In this document: piece after piece, positions 53,036 through 61,706 of the stretch
How positions within the stretch are numbered: the stretch's first letter is position 1
How the letters are laid out: each line of letters begins with the position of its first letter
DNA from: Flavobacterium luteolum
Lineage (GTDB): Bacteria > Bacteroidota > Bacteroidia > Flavobacteriales > Flavobacteriaceae
DNA length: 64,000 nt
Reading direction: 5' to 3'
NCBI RefSeq assembly: GCF_027111275.1
Contig: NZ_CP114286.1
Location: 1,550,001 to 1,614,000 of the forward strand
The notes under the pieces: generated by a model
Told to the model about the DNA's origin: nothing
Seen by the model: only the letters and a program-made list of their open reading frames with translations
Databases searched by the model: none
Position numbers and translations under genes: made by a program

Positions 53036-54094
53036 CTAGGACTGCACAGCTTGCATTTGGTAATTTAACGGCGTAGTTCCCGTATGTTTTTTGAATGCTG
53101 TGAAAAAAGTTGATTTAGAATTAAAACCAACATCATAACCAACGGATTCCAAAGTCAATTTATCTGAAGAAGCGATAATTTTACAAGCTTCGTTGATTCT
53201 GAATTCGTTTACATAACTGGTAAAATTCTTCCCTAAATTATTATTCAGAAATTGCGATAACTGATGGCTTGATATATTAATTTCTTGAGACAGATCTTGA
53301 AGAGTCAGATTTGGATTTTTATATAAACTCTTTTCATTCATAGCATTATTCAGTTTTTCAAACCAGATTACCGCTTCTGTCGAATCTATTTTTTTATTCG
53401 AAATCTTTCCATTCAATAAAAACAAATCGTCTGTTTTTTTTCTGTACAAAAGAATCGAAATTCCCAAGTATAAAATAAACGAAAAAACCACTGCTCCACT
53501 TATATAGGTAGCTCCTGGTGCTCCCATAATCGCCAAGAAGTAAAATAGAAACAGTAAACAATTTCCAAAATAGAGCATTGAAAACCACATTTCGGCTGGA
53601 GTAGTTTTTTCTTTTCGGCTCAGGATTTTTTTCAAAACACCACGAAGTACAAAACCAGCAGAAACAATGTAAACCAACCACTGAAAATAAATGATTCTTA
53701 TAAAAATGCCATTCCAAAGCTTTGGATATACTTCGTACGAATATAAAATACCAACTGCAACGATTAAAATCCCCCAAAATGCTAGAATAAATTTCCATGA
53801 TTTGGGCATTATCTGAACTTCATCAACTGCCGATTTAATAAAATAATACAAACATGGTCCGATGAAAAAACAAGCTGTAAGTCCAAACTGAAGATACATT
53901 TTTGGCAGTTCGGGATGAAAATAAACAAATACAGATTTTGCGATTCGGATACTTAATGCAAACAAAAGTGCACCCAGAAAATAATTCGTCAGATGCTTTT
54001 TCTTGGTAAAAAAGAAAAAATACACTCCGAGAATAATTCCGTTGAAAGCTCCTAAAGCACTAAAAAAGAATAAAAGTTCTTTACTAGTATCCAT
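53036..54094 (-). CDS. AraC family regulator with membrane N-terminus
   Basis: The 352-residue protein has about seven hydrophobic helices in residues 1-225, then a cytoplasmic AraC DNA-binding domain (NPNLTLQDLSQEINISSHQL and VGYDVGFNSKSTFFTAFKKH, ending GTTPLNYQMQ). This layout is common in Bacteroidota and is thought to sense signals at the membrane. It lies about 116 nt upstream of the receptor gene on the same strand, so it may control it. Confidence 0.93.
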   Translation of the reverse strand: MDTSKELLFFFSALGAFNGIILGVYFFFFTKKKHLTNYFLGALLFALSIRIAKSVFVYFHPELPKMYLQFGLTACFFIGPCLYYFIKSAVDEVQIMPKSWKFILAFWGILIVAVGILYSYEVYPKLWNGIFIRIIYFQWLVYIVSAGFVLRGVLKKILSRKEKTTPAEMWFSMLYFGNCLLFLFYFLAIMGAPGATYISGAVVFSFILYLGISILLYRKKTDDLFLLNGKISNKKIDSTEAVIWFEKLNNAMNEKSLYKNPNLTLQDLSQEINISSHQLSQFLNNNLGKNFTSYVNEFRINEACKIIASSDKLTLESVGYDVGFNSKSTFFTAFKKHTGTTPLNYQMQAVQS

Positions 54095-54186
54095 AATTTA
54101 AATTGATTATATCCTAAACAAAGCTAAAATATTATTTTTAAATGAAAATTAATTAACTTTATAACAGTCAAATAATTCCATGAATT

Positions 54187-54414
54187 ATGAAAAACATTAA
54201 CGATCCCAGCGAAGAAACTAAAAACCAATGGGAAAATGATCCCAATAATTGGATTTGGGGAATGTTTTATTACAATCCAAAAGACAAAAGATCTTATTTT
54301 CCAAAAAGAATAAGTGAATTTGGATGGCATGCCAATTATGCAAATCCTATTTTCATTGTAATCATCGCATTCTTTGTTTTGATAATTTTAGCTTTTATTA
54401 AAAATGGAAGATAG
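54187..54414 (+). CDS. DUF5808-like membrane protein
   Basis: A 75-residue paralogue of the 50438 gene, with NDPNNWIWGMFYYNPKDKRS, then GWHANYANPIF and a single membrane helix. It is divergent from the AraC regulator gene (92 nt). The two copies flank the regulator/receptor locus, both on the plus strand. Confidence 0.85.
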   Translation: MKNINDPSEETKNQWENDPNNWIWGMFYYNPKDKRSYFPKRISEFGWHANYANPIFIVIIAFFVLIILAFIKNGR

Positions 54415-54504
54415 GATATACTATTGACCAATAAATCTAAAATAACCTACACTGCAATTCACAATTATAAATACTACTTTTGACTTTTTAGAGTTAGAGT
54501 ATTT

Positions 54505-57500
54505 ATGTTGAAAAAATTACTGTTTTTGACGGTTTTCTTCTGGTTTTCTGCGCTTCAAGCTCAGGAAACTGAATCACTGTACAAAACCAAAAAAGTAATG
54601 GTTTCAAAAGACACTATTCGGCTTGAAAAAGTTGCTATCAACTCTGGATTTTTTGAAATCTTAAATACAAAAAACCAACCAATCGATTCTACTTCTTATA
54701 AAGTCGATTTTCAAAAAGGATATTTACTCTTAAATGAAAATTTCCAATCGGTTTCAGATACCTTAATTGTCAATTATCTTAATTATCCAGATCTTTTAAC
54801 TAGAGAATACAGCCTTTACAAATCGAATCAGATTGTAAGCGGCGATGTTGGATCAGACAAATTATATCGAATCGACAATAACTCAAATGCAAAAAAAGTA
54901 ACTCCTTTTGACGGTCTTGAAACTTCTGGAAGTATTACGCGTGGTGTTACGGTTGGTAATAATCAGAGTACGGTTTTGAACTCCAATTTAGATTTACAAA
55001 TTACAGGAAAGATTTCAGACAAAGTGAGTTTAAGGGCTTCACTTCAAGACAATAATATTCCGCTGCAAGATGGTGGCTATTCGCAGAAACTTGATCAATT
55101 TGATAATATTTTCATTGAGCTTTTTAGCGATGACTGGAACATTCGCGCCGGCGATGTCTTTTTAGAGAACAGGAAAACTCAATTTTTGGGCTTTAATAAA
55201 AAAGTTCAGGGACTTTCTGCCAACTTTGATTTTGATACCGAAAAAAGCAAAACCAACGTTTTTGCTTCGGTTGCTTTTGTAAAAGGCCAATATGCCAAGA
55301 GTACTTTTACAGGTCAGGAAGGAAATCAGGGTCCATACAAACTAAAAGGGCAAAATGGCGAATTGTATGTTTTGGTAATTTCGGGTTCGGAGCGAGTTTA
55401 TGTAAACGGCGTTTTATTAAAAAGAGGCGAAAACAATGATTATGTGATTGATTATAATGCTGGAGAAATTGTCTTTACGTCGCTTTTTACCATTACTTCG
55501 GAAATGCGTATTAATGTGGAATACCAATATTCTGAACGAAATTACAATCGTCTTGTAACATACGCAGGTGCAACTCACGAAAATAAAAATTGGAGTTTTG
55601 GAGGTTATTTGTATTCAGAAAATGATATGAAAAATCAGCCTTTACAGCAAAATCTCTCTCCAGAACAGGTTCAGATTTTAAGTCAAGCGGGAGATGATGT
55701 CAATTTGATGAAGGCGCCTTCTGCTTACGAAGATACTTATGCCGAGAATAAAATCTTGTATAAAAAAACACTTGTCAATTCGGTTGAAGTTTATGAATAT
55801 TCGAATAATCCTGCCGATGTTTTGTACAATGTTCGATTTAGTCAGGTTGGTCCAAATGCAGGAAATTATATCATTCAAAACAATAATTCTGTTGAACGTA
55901 TTTATCAATATGTCGAACCAGTCAACGGAATTCCACAGGGAAATTATGAACCAATTGTTCAGCTTGTTGCGCCAATGAAACTTCAGGTGGCAACTTTTTT
56001 AGGAAAATATAATCCTGATGAAAAAACATTGGTTGATTTTGAATTGGCCGTCAGTAATAATGACCAGAATTTGTTTTCTACCATTGACGATTCGAACAAT
56101 GAAGGAATTGCTTTTAAAACCAATCTTAAAAAACGCCTTTTTTCTAGAAGCTGGAATTTAGATGCTTTTGCGAATTATCAATTTGTACAGCAGAATTTTA
56201 AATCGGTGGAACGTTTGTATAATATTGAATTTAATCGCGACTGGAATCTAACGGGAACACTTTATGGCAATCAAAGCCTTTTGGTTACGGGTTTGAATTT
56301 TGATTTATTTTCGAAAAAAGAAACCTCTAATATTGGTTTGTTAACGTATCAATTCGAGAAATTGGATTTTAGCGAAAGCTACACTGGAACAAGACATACA
56401 ACAAATGCTTTATTCAAACTAAAAAATTGGACGATCGAAAACAATGGAAGTTTCTTAAATTCTGATGCTACAGCTTCGACTTCAAAATTTATTAGAAACC
56501 AAACCAGAACCAAGTATCATTTTGGAAAAAATTGGGTTGGAGGAACTATGCAAATAGAAGACAATCAGCAAAAAGACAAAATTACCAATCAGTTTTCGGC
56601 TTTAAGCCAAAGATTTTCAGAATACGGTTTATTTACTGGGCGCGGTGATAGTACAAAAGTTTTTGTTGAAGTAGGTTTTCTGCAGCGACGAAACGATAGT
56701 TTGCAAAACGGATTACTGCAGCATGTCAACAATTCGCAGACATATTATTTAAAATCAAAACTAATTCAAAACAAAACAACCGATTTGGCGGTTTATGCGA
56801 GTTACAGAAATTTAGATTTTACAGATAAATCGAGACAGAATGAACCTTCTTTAAATTCGAGAATTCTATACAACGATCGCTTTTTTAATCAATTCATGCA
56901 AATTGGAACGGCTTACGAAACGAGTTCGGGAACTATTGCCCAACAAGAATTTACGTATGTAGAAGTGCCAACAGGTCAGGGAGTTTACACTTGGAACGAT
57001 TATAACGGAAACGGAATTCAGGAATTGGAAGAATTTGAAGTTGCCGTTTACCAAGATCAAGCGCGCTATATTAGGATCTTTTTGCCGAATCAGGTTTATA
57101 TTAAGACCAACCAAAATAAGTTTTCGCAATCCTTAACTCTGAATCCGCTACAATGGCAAAATGAAAAAGGATTCAAAAAATTACTGTCTTATTTTTATAA
57201 CCAGACTTCTTTCATAATGGATCGAAAGATAAAAAGTGATGGTGAAAAACTAGAACTCAATCCGTTTGATTCATCAGAAGAAAATATTTTGGGTTTGAAT
57301 TCGAGTTTCAGAAACAGTTTATTTTATAACCGAGGCAAACAAAAACATTCGGTTACGTATTCTTATCTTATAAATAAAGGAAAGAGTCTGCTTTCTGTTG
57401 GTTCTCAGCATGTGCAGAATTATTCGCATCAAATTCAGTATACACATTTATACCAAAATAGCTGGCTATTTAATTTCTTCACCAAAACCATAAAAACCGA

Positions 57501-57939
57501 TTTGGTTTCAAAAGATTTTGCTGAGAAAAATTATGATATTCAAGGTTGGCAGCTGGCACCAAAAGTCAGTTATTTGTTTTCTAAAAACACCAAATTGGAT
57601 TTCTTTTATGAGCTTCAAAACAAAAAAAATCAAATTGGAAATCTCGAAACTTTAGACCAAAACAGAATCGGGACTTCTTTTTCTTATGCAGGCGAAAAGA
57701 AAGTTACGGTTAATGGAGAATTCTCTTTTTATGAAAATAAATTTAATGGAAATGAATTTTCATCAGTCGGTTTTCAAATGCTCGAGGGACTTCAAGCGGG
57801 ATCAAATTTGGTTTGGAAACTGCTTCTGCAAAAGAACATTACGTCTTTTCTAGATATTAATTTAAATTATCAAGGAAGAAAAAGCGAAACCGGAAATACG
57901 ATTCATACAGGAAATGTTCAGCTTCGTGCATATTTTTAA
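54505..57939 (+). CDS. Large outer-membrane beta-barrel protein of unknown function
   Basis: The 1144-residue protein has a signal peptide (KLLFLTVFFWFSALQAQ). An Ig-like N-terminal part precedes the segment SGSITRGVTVGNNQSTVLNS and then LRASLQDNNIPLQDGGYSQKLDQFDNIFIELFSDDW, which is reminiscent of strands found in the giant SprA barrel of the type IX secretion system. Dozens of amphipathic beta strands follow, to the C-terminus RAYF (aromatic end). I infer a large barrel, possibly translocon-like; no direct evidence for T9SS membership. Confidence 0.75.
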   Translation: MLKKLLFLTVFFWFSALQAQETESLYKTKKVMVSKDTIRLEKVAINSGFFEILNTKNQPIDSTSYKVDFQKGYLLLNENFQSVSDTLIVNYLNYPDLLTREYSLYKSNQIVSGDVGSDKLYRIDNNSNAKKVTPFDGLETSGSITRGVTVGNNQSTVLNSNLDLQITGKISDKVSLRASLQDNNIPLQDGGYSQKLDQFDNIFIELFSDDWNIRAGDVFLENRKTQFLGFNKKVQGLSANFDFDTEKSKTNVFASVAFVKGQYAKSTFTGQEGNQGPYKLKGQNGELYVLVISGSERVYVNGVLLKRGENNDYVIDYNAGEIVFTSLFTITSEMRINVEYQYSERNYNRLVTYAGATHENKNWSFGGYLYSENDMKNQPLQQNLSPEQVQILSQAGDDVNLMKAPSAYEDTYAENKILYKKTLVNSVEVYEYSNNPADVLYNVRFSQVGPNAGNYIIQNNNSVERIYQYVEPVNGIPQGNYEPIVQLVAPMKLQVATFLGKYNPDEKTLVDFELAVSNNDQNLFSTIDDSNNEGIAFKTNLKKRLFSRSWNLDAFANYQFVQQNFKSVERLYNIEFNRDWNLTGTLYGNQSLLVTGLNFDLFSKKETSNIGLLTYQFEKLDFSESYTGTRHTTNALFKLKNWTIENNGSFLNSDATASTSKFIRNQTRTKYHFGKNWVGGTMQIEDNQQKDKITNQFSALSQRFSEYGLFTGRGDSTKVFVEVGFLQRRNDSLQNGLLQHVNNSQTYYLKSKLIQNKTTDLAVYASYRNLDFTDKSRQNEPSLNSRILYNDRFFNQFMQIGTAYETSSGTIAQQEFTYVEVPTGQGVYTWNDYNGNGIQELEEFEVAVYQDQARYIRIFLPNQVYIKTNQNKFSQSLTLNPLQWQNEKGFKKLLSYFYNQTSFIMDRKIKSDGEKLELNPFDSSEENILGLNSSFRNSLFYNRGKQKHSVTYSYLINKGKSLLSVGSQHVQNYSHQIQYTHLYQNSWLFNFFTKTIKTDLVSKDFAEKNYDIQGWQLAPKVSYLFSKNTKLDFFYELQNKKNQIGNLETLDQNRIGTSFSYAGEKKVTVNGEFSFYENKFNGNEFSSVGFQMLEGLQAGSNLVWKLLLQKNITSFLDINLNYQGRKSETGNTIHTGNVQLRAYF

Positions 57940-58002
57940 TGTAACACGAAAAAGATGACAATAAATTGTTTAATTTTAATTGAAATTTAAACTTTTAGCC
58001 TT

Positions 58003-58557
58003 ATGAAAAAATTAGTATTGTTCTGTTTGATGGTTGTTTTCTCTTCTAATTTTTATGCTCAGGAAACAACTGCAAAAACCACGAAAAGTAAAACTGAAAC
58101 TTCGGCGAAAAAAGCGAAAGCAAGTGCTGACAAAGCTTCGGCTGACGCAAAAAAAGAAGCCACAAAATCTAAAAAAGCCGCTGACGATGCAAAAGCTGCT
58201 TCAACAAAAGCCAAAAAAGAATCTGCTGACGCAGCAAAAAAGACTGCCGACAAACAAGCGACAAAAGCTAAAGCTGATGCCAAAAAAGCTACTGTAGAAT
58301 CTAATAAAGCAAAAACAACTGCTGACAAAACCAAAGCCGACGCCAAGAAAACAACCGCAAAAGCTGATGCTACAAAAAAAGACGCCACTGCTGCTAAAAA
58401 AACAGCTAGTAAAACTTTAAAAGAAACTAACGAAAAAGCGCCGTCTGTACCAGACAAAATAACCGGCGAATACAACGGTAAAAAAGTATATACTGGTCCA
58501 AGAGGTGGTAAGTACTACATTAACAAAAATGGTAATAAAACGTATATTCAGGATTAA
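58003..58557 (+). CDS. Secreted Ala/Lys-rich protein with PBCV-type basic adaptor tail
   Basis: The 184-residue protein has a signal peptide (LVLFCLMVVFSSNFYAQ), then about 120 residues made almost only of Ala, Lys, Asp, Thr and Ser in short repeats (KADAKKATVESNKAKTTADK), i.e. a histone H1-like helical rod. The last about 34 residues (GKKVYTGPRGGKYYINKNGN) match the PBCV-specific basic adaptor domain consensus GPRGGxYY. It lies 63 nt downstream of the giant barrel gene on the same strand, and a terminator follows at 58614. Confidence 0.8.
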   Translation: MKKLVLFCLMVVFSSNFYAQETTAKTTKSKTETSAKKAKASADKASADAKKEATKSKKAADDAKAASTKAKKESADAAKKTADKQATKAKADAKKATVESNKAKTTADKTKADAKKTTAKADATKKDATAAKKTASKTLKETNEKAPSVPDKITGEYNGKKVYTGPRGGKYYINKNGNKTYIQD

Positions 58558-58558
58558 T

Positions 58559-58600
58559 TAAAGGTTCTGAGGAACTAAGGGACTGAGGTGCTAAGGTTTT
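58559..58600. repeat. CTGAGG/CTAAGG repeat string (left copy)
   Basis: AAAGGTTCTGAGGAACTAAG continues as GGACTGAGGTGCTAAGG. An inverted, diverged copy is at 58856-58895. The pair frames the region 58558-58970, which contains a terminator, a 22-bp inverted repeat and no gene. Confidence 0.7.
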
Positions 58601-58613
58601 AATACGAGACTTT

Positions 58614-58648
58614 GAAGAAGCTGTCCTTTTGGACAGCTTCTTCTTTTT
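58614..58648 (+). terminator. Terminator of the Ala/Lys-rich protein gene
   Basis: A 13-bp stem GAAGAAGCTGTCC (58614-58626), TTTT loop, exact complement (58631-58643), then TTTTT. Confidence 0.9.
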
Positions 58649-58702
58649 GTAAGCTTCGGAGAAGCAAAATATTTATAGCAAATAATGAACATTTATATAT
58701 AA

Positions 58703-58762
58703 AGCTCCAGTGGAGCGACACATATTTTATTGCGAAAAATTATGTGTCGCTCCACTGGAGCT
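58703..58762. repeat. 22-bp perfect inverted repeat (GCTCCAGTGGAGCGACAC)
   Basis: Arms at 58703-58724 and 58741-58762 are exact reverse complements with a 16-nt spacer (TTTTATTGCGAAAAAT). Each arm has a nested palindrome CTCCAGTGGAG. Confidence 0.9.
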
Positions 58763-58855
58763 CTTTGTCTTTTCGCAATTGGATTTCTATAAATATTCTT
58801 TTAACTCTAAATGACTGTATTTTTGAGATAACCTCTTTTTTATTCAATCCAATAA

Positions 58856-58895
58856 ACCTTAGAGCCTTAGTTCCTCAGCACCTTAGAACCTTAAA
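58856..58895. repeat. CTTAG/CCTCAG repeat string (right copy, inverted)
   Basis: CCTTAGAGCCTTAGTTCCTC continues as AGCACCTTAGAACC; inverted relative to 58559. Confidence 0.7.
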
Positions 58896-58970
58896 TTAAT
58901 AATTTAGTAATACCTTCGAAATAACACAGAAAACATATTTGTCTATCTTCGTTTTTAAAACGTGTTAAAA

Positions 58971-60050
58971 ATGAGCATTGATTATTCTGCGAATAAAACA
59001 ATTTTAGTAGCTCCATTAAATTGGGGACTTGGACATGCCACTCGATGCATTCCGATTATCAAAGCGCTTCAAGAGAATAATTATATTCCGATTATCGCCT
59101 CCGACGGCGTTGCGCTGGCTCTATTACGAAAAGAATTTCCTTATGTACAAACTTTAGAATTGCCTTCTTATCATATTGAATATGCCAAGAATGGTAAAAA
59201 TTTTAAATGGAAATTGATTAAAAATCTTCCGAAAATGATTACTGCCGTTTTGGATGAGAAAAAAATGGTGAATCATTGGATTAAAAAACATGGCATTGAT
59301 GGCATAATCTCAGATAACAGATTGGGGGTTTTCAGCAAAAAAGTACCTTCTGTTTTTATGACTCATCAATTGAATGTAATGACTGGAAATACGACTTGGT
59401 TTACCAGTAAATGTCATCAGTATTTCATAAAAAAATATAATGAATGCTGGGTTCCTGATACTAATGAAAAAGTGAACTTAACGGGAGATTTGGGGCATTT
59501 AAAAAATAATGAACTGAATCTAAAATACATCGGCCCGTTGAGCCGTATGAAGAAAAAGGATACTCCCAAAATATATGATTTGATGATTATATTGTCTGGA
59601 CCTGAACCTCAGCGCACTTTCTTGGATGAAAAACTGCAAAAAGAAGCTGCAAATTATCCAGGAAAAGTGGTTTTTGTACAAGGTAAAGTAGAAAAATCGC
59701 AAGAAAAATGGCAGGCTGGAAATGTTACCTATTACAATTTTATGAACTCCAAACAGCTGGAACAGACTTTTAACGAAAGTGAGTTTGTATTATGCCGTTC
59801 GGGCTATACTACAGTAATGGATTTGGCTAAGCTGGGCAAAAAAGCTTTTTTTATTCCAACGCCAGGTCAGTACGAACAAGAATATCTGGCCATAAAACTT
59901 CAGGAAGAAAATCTTATACCTTATGCAATGCAGGACGATTTTAGCATTGAAGATTTATCGAAAGTAAAATCGTTTAAAGGACTATCTCAATTTGAAAATA
60001 ACATTGACTGGGATTCGTTATTTAAGGTTTTTGAAGACAAAACAGCATAA
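58971..60050 (+). CDS. Glycosyltransferase, MurG/GT28-like
   Basis: The start at 58971 gives 359 residues. The N-terminal Rossmann half has ILVAPLNWGLGHATRC with the Gly/His donor/acceptor loop. The C-terminal half holds LMIILSGPEPQR and the donor-binding LCRSGYTTVMDLAKLGKKAFFIPTPGQYEQEYLA, with the conserved Ser/Gly and Glu residues of UDP-GlcNAc-type enzymes. The acceptor is unknown; a lipid or cell-surface glycoconjugate is plausible. It is convergent with the porin gene across a composite repeat. Confidence 0.9.
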   Translation: MSIDYSANKTILVAPLNWGLGHATRCIPIIKALQENNYIPIIASDGVALALLRKEFPYVQTLELPSYHIEYAKNGKNFKWKLIKNLPKMITAVLDEKKMVNHWIKKHGIDGIISDNRLGVFSKKVPSVFMTHQLNVMTGNTTWFTSKCHQYFIKKYNECWVPDTNEKVNLTGDLGHLKNNELNLKYIGPLSRMKKKDTPKIYDLMIILSGPEPQRTFLDEKLQKEAANYPGKVVFVQGKVEKSQEKWQAGNVTYYNFMNSKQLEQTFNESEFVLCRSGYTTVMDLAKLGKKAFFIPTPGQYEQEYLAIKLQEENLIPYAMQDDFSIEDLSKVKSFKGLSQFENNIDWDSLFKVFEDKTA

Positions 60051-60063
60051 CTGCACGTTGATC

Positions 60064-60219
60064 AAACAGATTTGCTATTGCAAAGACGCGGATTAAGCGA
60101 ATTTTACTTTTATTTTCCACTACAATAAAAAAACCTCCAGCTTAAGCTGGAGGCAATTGAGTTTTTTCTTAAATAAAAAATCAGTTTTTATCAGCGTCTT
60201 TGCGATAGCAAATCCGTTT
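60064..60219. repeat. Composite inverted-repeat element with CCTCCAGCTTAAGCTGGAGG core
   Basis: The outer arms AAACAGATTTGCTATTGCAA.. (60064-60089) and their near-exact complement (60194-60219; two mismatches) frame a perfect 20-bp palindrome at 60134-60153. That core plus GCAATT is shared with 10245-10264. The arms end 14 nt from each convergent stop codon. Confidence 0.9.
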
Positions 60220-60232
60220 AATCTGTGTCTTT

Positions 60233-61543
60233 TTAGAAGTTAAATTGTGCTTGCAGTCTCAGGACATTTCCTTGTTGTCTGTTTATTGGCAGTGCACTAT
60301 CTTCAAAAGTCCTGTCTGCTACTACATATTCTGCAGTTAATTCTAATGCTTTGATTGGCTGCCATTCAATACCGAATTCATAATCTCTAACTACGTAGCT
60401 TCTAGCATCTTTTTCATATTTTTTCCCTCCGTCATAATATTGAAATTTGGCGAATGGATAAATACGTTGTTTTTTAATATCCCATTTATAGTTTAATAAA
60501 ATGTAACCTCCGTTCAAATCGGTTTGGTCGATTGTATTGGTAAGTGTATTGTATCGAGGTCCTGTTCCGATATTGTATTCAGTCTGAATACCAAATGGTC
60601 TAGGATATAAAACAAAAGTTGCCCCCACTCGCTGATCTTTTACATATTGAGGATCGTTAACAGTAACTCCTGGCGAAACTTCTCCTGTAAAAGCCCATTT
60701 ACCGGTATAAGCCTGAATTCCTGGTTCTATAATCTGACTTCCAATTACAAAAGGGTATGATACTCTCGTTACTACATTTAAATCTCGATTCCCATCCAAT
60801 TTATTAGCAATCTGCCCATTATAAACACCAAAGGCAAAAACTCCAAAATCTCCAGAACCTTTATAGCCATCTCTAACCAGCATTTCAAAACGCTGTCTAA
60901 TTTCGGCTGGAGCCCAATAAAAGAATATCCCTAAATCACGTTCATTTAAAATTGAGCTGTTGATAGCGTCGGCACGATCTAAAGATAAACGCTGTGAGCT
61001 TGACTGCATATTTTCGAAGCCGTATGGAATTTTACTCTGTCCAACGCGAACACGATATTCTCTTTTTTTATCAAAAGAAAGATCAAAATACAAATCACGA
61101 ATCTGTACGAAATTATTAATACCGCTAACTGGAGAACTCGCAAAGTCTGGCTGGAAATAGAAGAATACATTCGGGTGAACTTGTCCTGAAAATACTAAAC
61201 GGGCACGACGAATAAAAAGTCCGTTGTTTGCTTTGGCATCTGGAGCTGTAGAAGTTGTTCCCCAAGATTTATCACATTGTTCGCAAGAAACTTTATCATT
61301 TGTAGAAAAAAGACCATTGTATCTAATTTGTGCATAACCTCTCAAAGAGATTCTATCATACCAATGTTCTTCAACTCCTCCTCCAGATTTAGTTTCCGGA
61401 AGTTTCGCTTTATTTATAGAATCTAAAATACGCATTACCTCGTTTTTTACATCCTGTTTGTTTAATTCTTTTTTATCTGTTTCCTGCGCATTAGCAGCAA
61501 AGGTTAGCAGTAATAAAACAGCTACTAGTTTTCTTTTTATCAT
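60233..61543 (-). CDS. OprO/OprP-type phosphate-selective porin
   Basis: The start at 61543 (MIKRKLVAVLLLLTFAANAQ) gives 436 residues with a clear signal peptide. Family features are the barrel start ISLRGYAQIRYNG, RRARLVFSGQVHPNVFFYFQPDF, RVGQSKIPYGFENMQSSSQR, LNERDLGIFFYW and the final RLQAQFNF (terminal Phe). Lys/Arg-rich strands could bind phosphate or polyphosphate. It is downstream of a PhoR/PhoB-type pair and its promoter carries Pho-box-like repeats. Confidence 0.92.
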   Translation of the reverse strand: MIKRKLVAVLLLLTFAANAQETDKKELNKQDVKNEVMRILDSINKAKLPETKSGGGVEEHWYDRISLRGYAQIRYNGLFSTNDKVSCEQCDKSWGTTSTAPDAKANNGLFIRRARLVFSGQVHPNVFFYFQPDFASSPVSGINNFVQIRDLYFDLSFDKKREYRVRVGQSKIPYGFENMQSSSQRLSLDRADAINSSILNERDLGIFFYWAPAEIRQRFEMLVRDGYKGSGDFGVFAFGVYNGQIANKLDGNRDLNVVTRVSYPFVIGSQIIEPGIQAYTGKWAFTGEVSPGVTVNDPQYVKDQRVGATFVLYPRPFGIQTEYNIGTGPRYNTLTNTIDQTDLNGGYILLNYKWDIKKQRIYPFAKFQYYDGGKKYEKDARSYVVRDYEFGIEWQPIKALELTAEYVVADRTFEDSALPINRQQGNVLRLQAQFNF

Positions 61544-61573
61544 TAGTTCTCTAATTCCCTTAATTTCAGGATG

Positions 61574-61639
61574 CAAAGATGGAGCACCTATGTTAAGAAA
61601 TCATTAACCAGATGTTACTATAATAAAAATTTAATGTTA
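61574..61639 (-). promoter_or_regulatory. Candidate Pho-box array and -7 element upstream of the porin
   Basis: On the minus strand TAACAT occurs three times at exactly 22-bp spacing (plus 61634-61639, 61612-61617, 61590-61595), with TAATGA at the intermediate 11-bp position (61601-61606). CATCTTTG (61574-61581) follows, one base from TAnnTTTG. Spacing matches the 11-bp direct repeats bound by PhoB/PhoP-type regulators. Confidence 0.5.
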
Positions 61640-61706
61640 TGACCTAAATTCAAATGTTTATTTATTGTTAAACACCTTTGTTTTAGGGCTTTTAACAAAA
61701 CTGAAA

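Noticed and set aside
58059..58475. 138-residue open frame on the minus strand opposite the Ala/Lys-rich gene
   Set aside because: It is the mirror of the biased Ala/Lys codon composition; hydrophobic Ala/Val/Phe content follows from that and no start context or homology supports it.
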